Positions 29,840 through 39,314 of a stretch of DNA of 64,000 nt are shown here, in pieces. Below the pieces are notes generated by a model that did no database searches, was not told the origin of the DNA, and was given only the letters and a program-made list of their open reading frames with translations. The position numbers and the translations under genes were made by a program. This DNA comes from Mycosarcoma maydis (taxonomy: Eukaryota; Basidiomycota; Ustilaginomycetes; Ustilaginales): assembly GCF_000328475.2 (NCBI RefSeq), contig NC_026489.1, positions 248,001 through 312,000 on the forward strand, in the 5' to 3' direction. Each line of letters opens with the position of its first letter. The stretch's first letter is position 1.

Positions 29840-30553
29840 TCATTTGATCTTGTCGAGCGGTCGATTGAACCCACCTTTTCTGTTCATGTACTGCCTCCAG
29901 GTGCGTTCCTTTTTCACTTCTGCCGCGCCCGCTGCATTGCCCGCGACTTTTTTGTTCTTTGTAGTGCCAAACCCGCCGAAACCCATCATGGCCGCCATTG
30001 CTTCCTCTTCGCCGTCCTGTTCGGTGGTCTCTCCGTCCTCTGCATCTTGCTTACCAACGGCTTTTGCGTCGGGTGCGCTAACTGTGGCGACAGTCTGTGA
30101 AGTAGATACACGGGCAAGAGCGGATGCTTCTGGTATTGAGGACGTGGGAGGCGATCGACTTCGGCTCCTTCTTCTGCGATAATGGATGCCTTCGTCGTGT
30201 GGTCTCGAATAGCTCCAGTGGTTCGAGCGGGAATCACGCGACAATGTGTCCTCTCGGTCGGATGCAGCTGGTCTGTCCCGAGGCGGCGGCGGAATACGAT
30301 CACTGCGTTGATCGTCTCTCTCTCTGTCCCTACGTTCGCCTCTCCAAGCACTCCTGTCATCGTATCCCCTTTCGCGCCTATCCGAATCGTGCCTCGATGA
30401 AGACGACCACGAGTATCCCGGACTTGGACTACGTCGTCTTCGGAATTCTTGCGATGAGGAGGTTCCTCCTCGGTCGTTCCTGTATCCTCGTCGAGACGTT
30501 TCGTCCTTGTAAGGCCGCGGCGGAGGAGGTGGAGATCTGCGCCGCCCACTCAT
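29840..30553 (-). CDS. U4/U6.U5 tri-snRNP 27 kDa-like protein (SNRNP27 family)
   Basis: A spliceosomal SR-like protein. The C-terminal block is the family signature: [14 protein letters not shown] and the near-invariant [15 protein letters not shown], almost identical to human SNRNP27. The N-terminal 150 residues are arginine/serine/aspartate-rich ([21 protein letters not shown]), an RS domain as in the human protein (155 residues); here the total is 237. The ATG at 30553 ([12 protein letters not shown]) is the first in frame; the frame is open further upstream without ATG. It shares a ~400-bp divergent promoter with the complex I subunit gene. Confidence 0.92.
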   Translation of the reverse strand: MSGRRRSPPPPPRPYKDETSRRGYRNDRGGTSSSQEFRRRRSPSPGYSWSSSSRHDSDRRERGYDDRSAWRGERRDRERDDQRSDRIPPPPRDRPAASDREDTLSRDSRSNHWSYSRPHDEGIHYRRRRSRSRSPPTSSIPEASALARVSTSQTVATVSAPDAKAVGKQDAEDGETTEQDGEEEAMAAMMGFGGFGTTKNKKVAGNAAGAAEVKKERTWRQYMNRKGGFNRPLDKIK

Positions 30554-30956
30554 TTCGGTGCGCGATGTCAGCCGCTGCTGATCAATGGCTAGTGCGATGG
30601 AAGCAAAAGAACAAGAACAGAATGCATGCACCAACCAGCAATCACGAATCGAGAATCGTCAATCATGGATGTCAGGGTCCAGAATCTGGGATATTTACGA
30701 TTTGGCTGAAGAAGGTGGAGGAGAAAGAGTCCTTGTATCGCGCGAGAGATTTGAGATTGCACACGAAAATCGGATCCGAGCGCGATAGCTGTGAGCGGTA
30801 GTTTTGAGGTGTGCAGTGCAATTCACCACCTTCTCGATATCACAATCATCACAACCTGATTGCCTTATACCGCAACATCACAGGCTCGCGACAACGTTAC
30901 GTCTCCATTTCACAAACCAAAGTCACATCCTTTCGGACGCATAACATATAATCAAC
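30554..30956. promoter_or_regulatory. Divergent promoter spacer, SNRNP27-like / NDUFB4-like
   Basis: 403 bp lie between two start codons, necessarily containing both promoters. Single heptamer-like copies occur at about 30644-30665. No TATA-like element stands out. Confidence 0.5.
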
Positions 30957-31362
30957 ATGGCTGGCGGAGGATACCGTAAGTATGCAAATTGTTGGCCGAT
31001 GGCTCTTGACGAACTGCCGGTACTTGCAACGTGGACAGCATGAGTACAGATCATCTTGTTTCGAGACCAACGCTGATGTTGACGCTCTACTCTTCATGGA
31101 CCCATGACATTCATCAGACCCATACAAGGCCGACCCGGCGCTCGACCGATGGCAGACCATGCACTCGACCATGTACCAACGCTTCCGACTTACACCTTCC
31201 AAAACACGAGCCGTCGTCCTGTGGGGTCTGGCCGTCCCGGTTCTCACCTACTACGCTGCTCAGTACACCGACAATCGATGGGAGCTGCGAGGAAAGACTC
31301 GTCAAGATTCGTTGCTTCGTACCCCTCCTGTTGCTCCGGCGGCAGACACGGACGAGCAGTAA
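30957..31362 (+). CDS. NADH:ubiquinone oxidoreductase B15 subunit (NDUFB4-like), two exons
   Basis: Accessory subunit of mitochondrial complex I (membrane arm). Coding exons are 30957-30975 (only 19 nt, MAGGGY plus one base) and 31118-31362, joined over a 142-bp intron (GTAAGT...CATCAG) to give 87 residues. The junction reads GGGYHPYKADPALDRW, and the following MYQRFRLTPSK corresponds to YPNFRPTPK of human NDUFB4, preceded by the shared PALxRW. One membrane span follows (about residues 42-58, AVVLWGLAVPVLTYYAA) and a short charged tail, as in NDUFB4. It is shorter than the human protein (129) because the N-terminal extension is missing. The gene is easily missed because of the tiny first exon. 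Confidence 0.82.
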
Positions 31363-31583
31363 AGTACAAATCCGTAGCAGCAGTATCACAATTTTCACCA
31401 ATTCACGATTCATGGTTCCCACACCCGTTTCGATCCGCTTGTCATCTGAACCGTGCCTTATCATCAATAAGCCCGACCTGGAAAGATGGATATGGCGGTT
31501 GAGTACGCCGCAACGACGCTTCCACACGCTCAACACAGTCTGATCAATCGACCTTGGCTGAACTCACTATTGCATGCAATCGC

Positions 31584-33719
31584 CTATTCACTCGCCAACA
31601 CCCAGTCTCTCAGCGCCTCGCTCGCGCCCCACACCCTATCTAGCGCTACGACCTCTAACCACCTCTGCAGAGCTCTCCTCCGCTTTTCCAGATACTTTGC
31701 ATCATATTTGCTCAGGAGACCCGTTCTTCGCGTTGGCAACTGGGGCAACCATTTTGCCTGGTCCTTGCACTCGTCGAGCAGCGTGGTGCGCAACTTGACA
31801 AACGACGAGAAGCGTTTGTGCGCGATGATCGGCGTACCCTGTTTCGTGATGATGCGCAGCTCGAAGACCACCCAGCCGCGTGCTTGCGAGCCGACTTCGG
31901 ACCAGCCTCGAATACGGATCTCGCGCGCAAAAACGTCCGAGGTAGAACGGCGCATCGAGGACGGCGATTGACGCCGCCTATATGAGAAAGTACTGCCGCC
32001 ACTGCGTCGTCGCTCTAGACTGTGATGACTGAGAGAGCGCGAAGACGAGGTCAGGTTCGAAACTGGCAGCGAGACAAGCGAGGAAGGCGCCGATTCAAGG
32101 GATGCATTGTCGACATGGTCAACGTAGTCGTTCGCGTCGGCTTGGTCGTCCTCTCTTGCACAATTCCCGTGTATAACGCGACTGCGATGTGGAGGCAAAA
32201 GCAGACTTGAAGGCTCCGAAGCTGACTCGAGTCGTGGGAGCATGCTTGACGGGGCGTACTCGTAAGTTGATCCTATATGTTGTACTCCGCTTTGAACGTT
32301 TGGCAAGGCTTTGGACGATGTCGGCGGTGAGACAGCTGGTGAGGCGTATCCGGAAGCGCCACTGCTACTCGTTTCGTCTTGCGACTGAACAGCACCTGAC
32401 GCGATAGCTTGCCTTCGATTGCCATGCAAAACGACGGGCTCCGCTTTCGCCTGGCTCAGCTCGATGGTCGGTGTTGGTCGACGAAAGGAAGGCAGACCGA
32501 GCTTTGACCTTGCACTATCCATGGACGCTACGCCTCCGCTGGGGGTCAAAAACGCTGAGTCTTTGTGGTCTACAGGGCTGCTGGCCCGGTCTGTATTGTG
32601 CAACTGTAAGCCACTCAGTCCAGCCGTCAGATCCTCGCCTTCGGGCCTGGTCGAGGTTTCGGACGATAACCTCGCTTTTCTGGGTCTCGGTGAGAGTGAC
32701 AGCTGCTTGAATAATTTGGGAGTTGGCGAGTCAAAGTCAGAAGCTGTTCGAAAGCTTGCATCTGGTAGCAATGAAGCGTCTTCAACATGGTCAAATTGCG
32801 CCAGGGTTAGAGCGCCTGCCACTGCACAAGGGGCTTTAAGGATGGTCGGTGGACCACCTTTGGATGGCCTCCGCTCTGAATTTTTTTCTGGTGATGGAGA
32901 TCTTGCAGTACTCGTGCTGGCTTTAGGCTGGAATGCGTCTGGAAACGACTCGAGGAAGAATGGTGGAGGGCTTGATGTATTTGCGGTTCCGGCCAAACGC
33001 TCAGATGCCGGCAGCGGGGACGTCGACTGAGTCGGAAATGAGAGTGATCGATCTATAATGCTGTCATTGGTCGTGTGCAGAGTATCGCGATCATGAGACA
33101 CAGGCTTTGGTCTGCCGCCGAGGGTGCGACCGACGACCTTGCCTTGCACAACACGTTCACCGTACTGATTGATGTAGATGTCATTGATCGGAGTGCGTAC
33201 CCTGAGTTTGCTAGGTGATGGAGGTTTGTACTGTGGATCGGAATATTCCGTAAGATGAGTTGATAGGACTTGCGGGGCTACATGGTCGTGCTGGTGGGTT
33301 GCAGCAGCCTTGACGGATCGAACGCGACTGCTCAGGCCGCGCGAAGGAAGATGATCATCCGGGTCATCTACAAAATTGGAGCCAAGTTCAATCTGGATTG
33401 GCTCATGCGAGGGCTGTGCAGCAGTTGTAGATGGACTGCCGTGGGTACGCAGTTGGTTGCTTGCAGCGGAGGATGGAGCCGCAGGCCATTGCCAAGGCCT
33501 TAGGTCAGAGGGCGAGTGGAGTACCTCGATCTTGGAATTAGCCGAGAACGTAGCAGCTCTGAGTGGGGAAACAGCGTTGGCAATGTTTTTCGGGGTGGCC
33601 TGTTGACGTCTCTGTTGAAGGTGGGGCGAAGGTGGGAATGCGGATGCTTGGATGGGTGCCACTATGTCCAGGAGTTGGTCAGCAGCTTCGCGCAGCTCTT
33701 TGGACAATTCGGCCTCCAT
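31584..33719 (-). CDS. PX-domain protein with long disordered N-terminus (Ypt35-like domain)
   Basis: A 711-residue protein whose only recognised fold is a C-terminal PX domain (about 586-711): IRIRGWSEVGSQARGWVVFELRI, the HKRFSSFVKLRTTL phosphoinositide-binding segment with the conserved RFSSF, then PQLPTRRTG and KYLEKRRRALQRWLE. PX domains bind phosphatidylinositol 3-phosphate on endosomes or vacuoles, and Ypt35-type proteins recruit partners at such membranes. The first ~580 residues are Ser/Pro-rich and probably unstructured, with short conserved-looking islands (PINDIYINQYGERVVQGKVVG). The start is ATG at 33719. It converges with the NDUFB4-like gene. The domain call is strong; orthology to yeast YPT35 is a guess. 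Confidence 0.82.
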   Translation of the reverse strand: MEAELSKELREAADQLLDIVAPIQASAFPPSPHLQQRRQQATPKNIANAVSPLRAATFSANSKIEVLHSPSDLRPWQWPAAPSSAASNQLRTHGSPSTTAAQPSHEPIQIELGSNFVDDPDDHLPSRGLSSRVRSVKAAATHQHDHVAPQVLSTHLTEYSDPQYKPPSPSKLRVRTPINDIYINQYGERVVQGKVVGRTLGGRPKPVSHDRDTLHTTNDSIIDRSLSFPTQSTSPLPASERLAGTANTSSPPPFFLESFPDAFQPKASTSTARSPSPEKNSERRPSKGGPPTILKAPCAVAGALTLAQFDHVEDASLLPDASFRTASDFDSPTPKLFKQLSLSPRPRKARLSSETSTRPEGEDLTAGLSGLQLHNTDRASSPVDHKDSAFLTPSGGVASMDSARSKLGLPSFRRPTPTIELSQAKAEPVVLHGNRRQAIASGAVQSQDETSSSGASGYASPAVSPPTSSKALPNVQSGVQHIGSTYEYAPSSMLPRLESASEPSSLLLPPHRSRVIHGNCAREDDQADANDYVDHVDNASLESAPSSLVSLPVSNLTSSSRSLSHHSLERRRSGGSTFSYRRRQSPSSMRRSTSDVFAREIRIRGWSEVGSQARGWVVFELRIITKQGTPIIAHKRFSSFVKLRTTLLDECKDQAKWLPQLPTRRTGLLSKYDAKYLEKRRRALQRWLEVVALDRVWGASEALRDWVLASE

Positions 33720-34308
33720 GCTTGTGACCGAGCCCTAGCGCCGACCTTCATGGCCAGCGAGAAAGATGCGCTAAATATTCCTGCTCGCCTTAGGTCGACT
33801 AGGTGTGGTAAGAGAGTAAGCGGTGAGAAGGAGGGCGCGCAGACTTGGCAAGACGCAACATTGAGCAAGCTGTGTCTTGTGTCTGTGCGTCTGATGATGT
33901 TGGACCCTCGATTCGTGATTCGTGATTCACGATTCACGATTCACGATTCACCCAGCCACAGCTTCTGCATAGTTACACGGTAATACTCACAGGACTTACA
34001 GGAACGCACACGCTCAGTCACGAGTCACGAGAGCAAGGCACGAGGCGTGAGGCACGAGGTACACAGTCCCGTGTTTTTCATACAGTGTTAGGCCGTAGAA
34101 AGAACCATTGTCTCACTCTGTGCCACGTGCGTGGTCCACGGTAGTCACGAGTGGTGAGCTACGAGTCGCGAGTTGTCATACACGATACGGTATGTACTGT
34201 ACTTTACTGCATGCGACAACACAGGAAGGAATGGGCGTGTTGCATTGAGAGAAAAGAGAGAGGCGAGATAACAGAACTGACGAACAAGGACCTAATCTGC
34301 AACTCCGA
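33720..34308. other. Spacer with tandem heptamer run
   Basis: This lies between the CFEM gene and the PX gene (both minus), so it carries the PX promoter. A compact run of the repeat occurs at 33908-33952: two CGTGATT copies, then four CACGATT copies in a row. Related ACGAGTC forms occur at about 34016-34030 and 34141-34180, and an ATGTACTGTAC motif at about 34192-34203. No gene is seen. Confidence 0.55.
33908..33952. repeat. Short heptamer array, mixed orientation
   Basis: The 7-bp unit occurs twice as CGTGATT and then four times as CACGATT, tail to head, so the array switches orientation in the middle. It is the second-longest uninterrupted array in the window. Confidence 0.8.
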
Positions 34309-35181
34309 CTAGAAGAGCGTCCAGACACCGGCCGAAGCAGTCACAGCGATGACACTGATCGCAATGACCACACCAACAGCCTCACGCTTGACGCTAGTCG
34401 CACCGGAGCTTCCGCCACCGAGAGTGGTGCCACTAGCATTGTTGCTCGAGCCCGAGGTTGCTCCGGTGGGCATACCAGCGGGCATGACGAAGGTCGACGT
34501 GGTTCCTGCACTTCCTTTATCTGCACCACCCTGGGCACCCGAAGCTGGAGCCGGGGGCGAAGTTGCGTTGGTTCCGTTGCTCTTAGGATCGTCGTTGATG
34601 GTGGGCATATTTTCCAAATTGCTTGGAGACTGATAGCCAGGGATCTTGATTCCAGGCTCTCCAGTAACACCACAGATGCTTGTGATGACACCAGCAGCTC
34701 CGTGGAATTGCTGTGGGCAAGTGGCGTTGATGCAGGCGAAAGTCTGGTCGATGAAGCTTTCGCTCTTGCAGAAGCACGCGGGCTTGCTGAGGTCATCGCC
34801 GCATCCTACGCCTGCGGTCGACTTGGTAGCACAACCGGTAACGCATTGACCATGGTGTCCGCCACCGGGTTGATTGTTGCCTTTGCCACCAGATTTGGCT
34901 TCGTCGTCTTCCTCGGTCGAATCGTCCGTACTCCCCATTGTGTGAGCGGAGCCGGCAATGATAGCTTGCGCATCCGAGCCGCTTGCAGGAGCCGAGATTG
35001 AGCCGCCGTCATCGCCGCCATGGTCGGAGTCAGAGTTGGGAGGTGCGTCTAGAATTTGGGGTGCGGTGCCAGCGGTGCTCTGTTGGGCGGATGAATCCGC
35101 TGCAGAAACCGTTGCAGCAGCAACCAGCACGAGCAGCAGCAGTAGAGGGAAGGTGGACTTAATTCGTCGAGTCGTGAACAT
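34309..35181 (-). CDS. CFEM-domain secreted protein, predicted GPI-anchored
   Basis: A 290-residue surface protein. A signal peptide is evident (basic MFTTRRIK, then a leucine-rich core, cleavage expected near residue 28). The CFEM domain at about 112-167 contains the eight cysteines in order: QCVTGCATKS, VGCGDD, ACFCKS, FACINATC and SICG. An aspartate sits near the third cysteine, as in haem-binding CFEM proteins. The flanks are Gly/Ser/Thr-rich and likely O-glycosylated. A C-terminal hydrophobic tail (VGVVIAISVIAVTASAGVWTLF region) after a small-residue patch fits a GPI attachment signal. CFEM proteins act in haem/iron uptake, adhesion or plant interaction; which applies here cannot be told. 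Confidence 0.9.
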   Translation of the reverse strand: MFTTRRIKSTFPLLLLLVLVAAATVSAADSSAQQSTAGTAPQILDAPPNSDSDHGGDDGGSISAPASGSDAQAIIAGSAHTMGSTDDSTEEDDEAKSGGKGNNQPGGGHHGQCVTGCATKSTAGVGCGDDLSKPACFCKSESFIDQTFACINATCPQQFHGAAGVITSICGVTGEPGIKIPGYQSPSNLENMPTINDDPKSNGTNATSPPAPASGAQGGADKGSAGTTSTFVMPAGMPTGATSGSSNNASGTTLGGGSSGATSVKREAVGVVIAISVIAVTASAGVWTLF

Positions 35182-35869
35182 TGTGAGAGAGCTCGAAACG
35201 ATTTACGAGGAAAGGTGCAAACGTGAAATGCTTTGGTCGTTGGGTCGAAAGGAAACCATCGACGAAGCGCTGCGCTGACTACACTTTTGTCGCTCGCACG
35301 AGGGCGAGCTGTAACTGCAAAGTCTCACAACCCTGGCAAGCCCGCTAAGGGGGCGATCGTACTGCGACAAGCACCGGTTGGCGGGCTCAAGACAAATTTG
35401 CAACAACGACTTATTGTGCAAAGCAATTGACGTCAACACAGGCGGTCGACACGAGTAAACTTCATTTCTTGAGGGAGTCAAAATTGTTCTTGGGTACAGA
35501 AGTAGCCTTGACAATTTTGGTAGGGCTTGGGCCCGTTAATAGGGATGAAAGCAGCATCAGCTCAATGGCAGTGGTGGCACCCAGCACCGTGCACTGCATT
35601 TCTTCATTTCCAAACCTCATCGAGTGGGCCCCAAGGGCCTGTGTGATGGACTGCAGCACTGTGTCTCTTGTGACCCCGTCGAGAAGCTTCGGCATCAGAA
35701 ACAGAGCAGCGATGAAAGCTGAAGGATACTGTACCCATACACTTCAGCCCTCCATTTGCGCGCTCCTGACATGATTACAGGCTATCACACAACTCTGCAA
35801 CGGTAATGGTACCAGTTCTATCAATGATACAGAATGAGAATACAGTATCGACAAAGATGGAAGAGTAAA
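35182..35869. other. Spacer between permease and CFEM genes
   Basis: It carries the CFEM promoter and the permease 3' UTR. A small ATG-initiated minus-strand frame (35462-35695) inside it is listed separately; the remainder shows nothing recognisable. No heptamer cluster is obvious here. Confidence 0.5.
35462..35695 (-). CDS. Hypothetical small protein (77 codons), unidentified
   Basis: An ATG-started frame of 77 residues (MPKLLDGVTRDTVLQSITQ..., ending PKNNFDSLKK). Its codon choice looks like that of neighbouring genes, with many C/G third positions, and the translation has ordinary composition with a hydrophobic central part (CTVLGATTAIELMLLSSLL). The frame is open 12 codons further upstream, and a possible acceptor (GGTACAG) precedes that extension, so this could also be a last exon or a remnant of a larger gene. 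No family was recognised. The opposite strand is open too (115 codons), so the call is uncertain. Confidence 0.35.
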   Translation of the reverse strand: MPKLLDGVTRDTVLQSITQALGAHSMRFGNEEMQCTVLGATTAIELMLLSSLLTGPSPTKIVKATSVPKNNFDSLKK

Positions 35870-37555
35870 TTACTCGAAATACTTGGCAATCTTTCCCATG
35901 GTCGTTGTGGGCTGGTTGAGCGCGTCCTCCTCGTCGCACCTTCTGGCATCTTCCTCGATCTCCTTGATACCCGTTACAAAGTCCATCTCGGCCGCACTAA
36001 CAATTTTGGTCTTCCAGAGCACCTTGAAGCCCAAGTAGAAAACTGGGAACCAAGCCAGAGGAAGGTAGTTGCTGAAGAAACTGGCCGAGTTCCACTTGCC
36101 CGGACGGAACACCTCCCATCCCGAGAAGAGGAGCACAACGCCAATGATGAGCAGTGTCCAGTACGCAGCAAAGTGTGACAAGGGAGACTTCCAGGGAAGA
36201 GATGAGCGAGGGATGGACTGAGCTTTCATGCCTGCTCGGAAGCGAAGGTAGGTGATCGCGATCGAGAACCACGTAAGGATGCCTGACAGAGCGGTCAGGT
36301 TGACGAGGAAGTTGAACACAGCACCGGAGCCTGCAGAGCTGCCTAGATAGGCAAGACAACCGATGAGCCAGCAGATGCCGACGGCATAGTGTGGCACGCC
36401 GTTCTTGGTGGTGCGCGTAAAGATTCTGGGTGCCTGCTTCTTTTGAGCCAGAGAGTAGAGCGCTCGCGAGGTGGTGTACAGATCAGAGCAACCGGCCGAG
36501 AGGGCGCTTGTAATGATTGCACTATTGCAGATGTGGGGGAGCACGCGGATACGAGCGACATCCATTGCAATCACAAATGGCGAGGCCGCCGCTGTGCTTT
36601 CTGTGCCGAGACGGGTGTTGTTGGAAGGGACGATGAGACCGATCATGAAGACGGAGACGATGTAGAAGAAAACGATTCGAATCCAGACGGTTCGCAAGCA
36701 GATCGGAAGGACACGACGAGGGTTGCGGCACTCTGCAGCAGCAAGCGCTAGCATTTCAGCCCCGATCATCGAAAACGAGGCCTGGGTGAGGACCGAGAAG
36801 AAGCCAAGGAAGCGACCGGTGGTGCCTTCGATGCCACGGAACTGGACAAACGGACCGGGGTCTCTCCAGTAATCGAATCCGATCGATCCTCCATCCGGAC
36901 CACCACTAGAGGTGATGTAGATGGAGGTGAAGATAAGACCCATGATGGTGACAACCTTGATACTTGCGAACCAGAACTCAGCCTCGCCATACACTCCAGC
37001 ACTGAACGAGTTGAGGGCCAAAACGACGATTGAGCCGATAGCGATCCAAACAGCCTGGTTGATTTGCGATGCGGGGATCCAGTAGGAAACCAGGACAGCT
37101 GCAGCACTCAGCTCTGCGGCCAAGATGAGTGTCCAGCAGATAAGGTAGTTCCATCCCATAGCAGCCGAAAGTGCGGGATCGACAAATCGTCCTGCCAGAC
37201 GGATGTGACCTCCCGAGACTGGCAAAAAGGTCGTCAGCTCGCAGACCATGAGCATAACGGCGACAACAACGGACGCAATGAGACTGTAGCCGATGAGCAA
37301 GCCGAGCGGACCACCATTTTTGAGCGCACCGCCGACACCGAGGAAGATGCCTGTGCCGATACACGCTCCAATGGAGATGAAGATGAGATGGCGTGGCTTG
37401 AGCGCCTTTTGCAGTCCATGTTCTTCGTGATCTTCTACTGGCTGTGAGGGATCGGAGTGGACTTGGGATTCGAGAACAGCGGAGGCACCGTAGCCTGGAG
37501 AATTCTTTTCGCTAAGTGAGGGGGGTATTGTCATCTTTGCGATTTGGTCGTTCAT
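35870..37555 (-). CDS. Amino-acid permease, YAT/AAT family (APC superfamily)
   Basis: A 561-residue plasma-membrane amino-acid:proton symporter. The hydrophilic N-terminus (1-50) ends in LKPRHLIFISIGACIGTGIFLGVG, the first transmembrane helix with the glycine-rich substrate motif typical of fungal amino-acid permeases. About twelve membrane spans can be read. Family motifs include the FSVLTQASFSMIGAEMLALAAAECRNPRR region, FLVNLTALSGILTWFSIAI and the C-terminal LGFKVLWKTK. The cytosolic tail is acidic (EIEEDARRCDEEDA). Substrate specificity is not predictable from this. A TATA-like element lies about 80 bp upstream of the ATG. Confidence 0.93.
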   Translation of the reverse strand: MNDQIAKMTIPPSLSEKNSPGYGASAVLESQVHSDPSQPVEDHEEHGLQKALKPRHLIFISIGACIGTGIFLGVGGALKNGGPLGLLIGYSLIASVVVAVMLMVCELTTFLPVSGGHIRLAGRFVDPALSAAMGWNYLICWTLILAAELSAAAVLVSYWIPASQINQAVWIAIGSIVVLALNSFSAGVYGEAEFWFASIKVVTIMGLIFTSIYITSSGGPDGGSIGFDYWRDPGPFVQFRGIEGTTGRFLGFFSVLTQASFSMIGAEMLALAAAECRNPRRVLPICLRTVWIRIVFFYIVSVFMIGLIVPSNNTRLGTESTAAASPFVIAMDVARIRVLPHICNSAIITSALSAGCSDLYTTSRALYSLAQKKQAPRIFTRTTKNGVPHYAVGICWLIGCLAYLGSSAGSGAVFNFLVNLTALSGILTWFSIAITYLRFRAGMKAQSIPRSSLPWKSPLSHFAAYWTLLIIGVVLLFSGWEVFRPGKWNSASFFSNYLPLAWFPVFYLGFKVLWKTKIVSAAEMDFVTGIKEIEEDARRCDEEDALNQPTTTMGKIAKYFE

Positions 37556-39314
37556 GTTTGCTCTCTATGCGATGGATGGGAAGGTAAGGAGGGGCGTGGC
37601 CAAGGAAAGGTGAAAAGCAGGTGGTTCGTGTAGTATATATGGATCACGAAGATAACACGGAGCCGTCATAGGAACCAATCACAGACGTGGACAGCTCTCT
37701 AATCTTTTGAACTGTGGGGAAGGAAGGGTGGGGAAGCCGCAGGTGAAGCCAATCACGATTCTGAACAGTAACTTAGTGCTACAGACTCACTAGAAGAACG
37801 CTTCAGCCAAAAATGCTTCGTGACCAGATTCCGTTGGTAGCGAGATGAACGAGTTCGCCCTTGTTCTCATTCCGCAAATTTGCTCGCCACGCCACGAGTG
37901 CGGTTGGTGACTTGAGTGATAGGAGGTAACGTGCCTGGGCTCAACAAGCAATTGCGCAGAGAAGAGATCGAAGAGTCGCACAGGGTGTCTGGTAGCGGGA
38001 ACGTCTCTTGATTGGTGCTTTCGATATCTGGTGGGTCAAGCCATCGTAAATGCAGGCTGTGAAGGACTCAAGATAGCAGACACACAAGTCATGCGGTATA
38101 CGTTGGCCACGAGTGACAAGTGTGGGGCAGCTTCGGACACCAATCGTGAATAAGCGTTGGCCGTCTAGTCCGTCCAACTTAGCAGGAAAGAGATAAGACG
38201 AATTCGAAAATTGCCCTCAGTCCACCCTGACCAACGAACGTATTTTGGGTAACTGGCGGCAGTGAATCAAGCTGCCGTGTCGGCGGAACCAAGATCGAAT
38301 GCTGACTTGCTGCCAAGACTTTGGTCGTGGTTGTGCTATTGTTTGGGAGGTAAGTGGTTTTGTGACTGTCATGTGGCCACGCGGCTGCTGAAAAGCCGCC
38401 ACTCGGCGCAGATTTGAGCTGATCAAGTGACGAGTTGTACAAACCCAGTCAACTCACGACTTGGGGGTAATTTGACAGCTGCCGAGGTGTTGCGCTAACT
38501 ACAGTTAAGTTTAGTCGTGAGTGACTCTTCGAAGCGTTCTTGCAGGCGTTCTGCAGCTTTCGCTTGTGGATCGCAGCATCGAGATGCAGTCGCTTCCGCT
38601 TCTTGCGCATGTCTCTCTGGTTGGCAAGGACAGCAATCAGCTGCACCAAGTTAAAATCAGTCACGATTCTTTGAGAAACGCCGGCTTACACGCAGAGCTT
38701 GTGGCACGCAGGCTGGCAGCTCTTGTAGCGAACAGCTGGTATTATTATACAGCAAGCGAGTTTTGTTTGCAACTCCGAACCCGACTGAAAGCGCTAACGA
38801 GCGTGACACTCCAAGACTCTTTGACTCGTGACTGCAACGCAAAGCGCACGCACGAATTCGACTGGCGTTGGTGAATGCCAAGAGGTACAGAATTCCGGAT
38901 GATTCGTGATTAACTTAGAATTTCGGATGAACCGTGAATCGTGAATATCAAGAATCTGCTTGTCTTGAAAGAGCTATGAGTTGGGCCACGGCAAGTCATG
39001 TTCAACGCCGACGTGATGTCGTTTCGGGCCAAACGGTCAAGTCCAGACCTGAGACAGGCAGCCGCCCCGTTGGAGGCGTTCGTGATTGCTCAGTCATCTG
39101 TCGAACAACGTGACTCGTATCTTATCTCTAGCCCGTCGTCGACACGTCGACACGTCGCACGAGTCAGCCCGTGGCAACATGGGTCGCTTGCCCGTACCTC
39201 TTAGCATCAAGGGGGATGGGATGGCCAATGCTCAGATCACTTGCTTCTGAGACCACCTAGTATCGACGCTGGTCAAGTTATTACTTCGGCCACCATATCA
39301 TCTCAGTAGTAACG
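37556..39314. promoter_or_regulatory. Divergent spacer, permease / DUF1989 gene
   Basis: 1.76 kb separate divergent start codons. Heptamer copies occur at about 38450-38470, 38515-38525 and 38900-38950. A minus-strand frame from 38664 to 38179 is open except for one TGA (38449-38451) and has coding-like stretches, but no start, family or safe splice model could be given. No other gene is seen. Confidence 0.45.
37632..37642 (-). promoter_or_regulatory. TATA-like element upstream of the permease gene
   Basis: CCATATATACT on the minus strand lies about 77-87 bp before the ATG at 37555. The call rests on position and sequence only. Confidence 0.45.
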
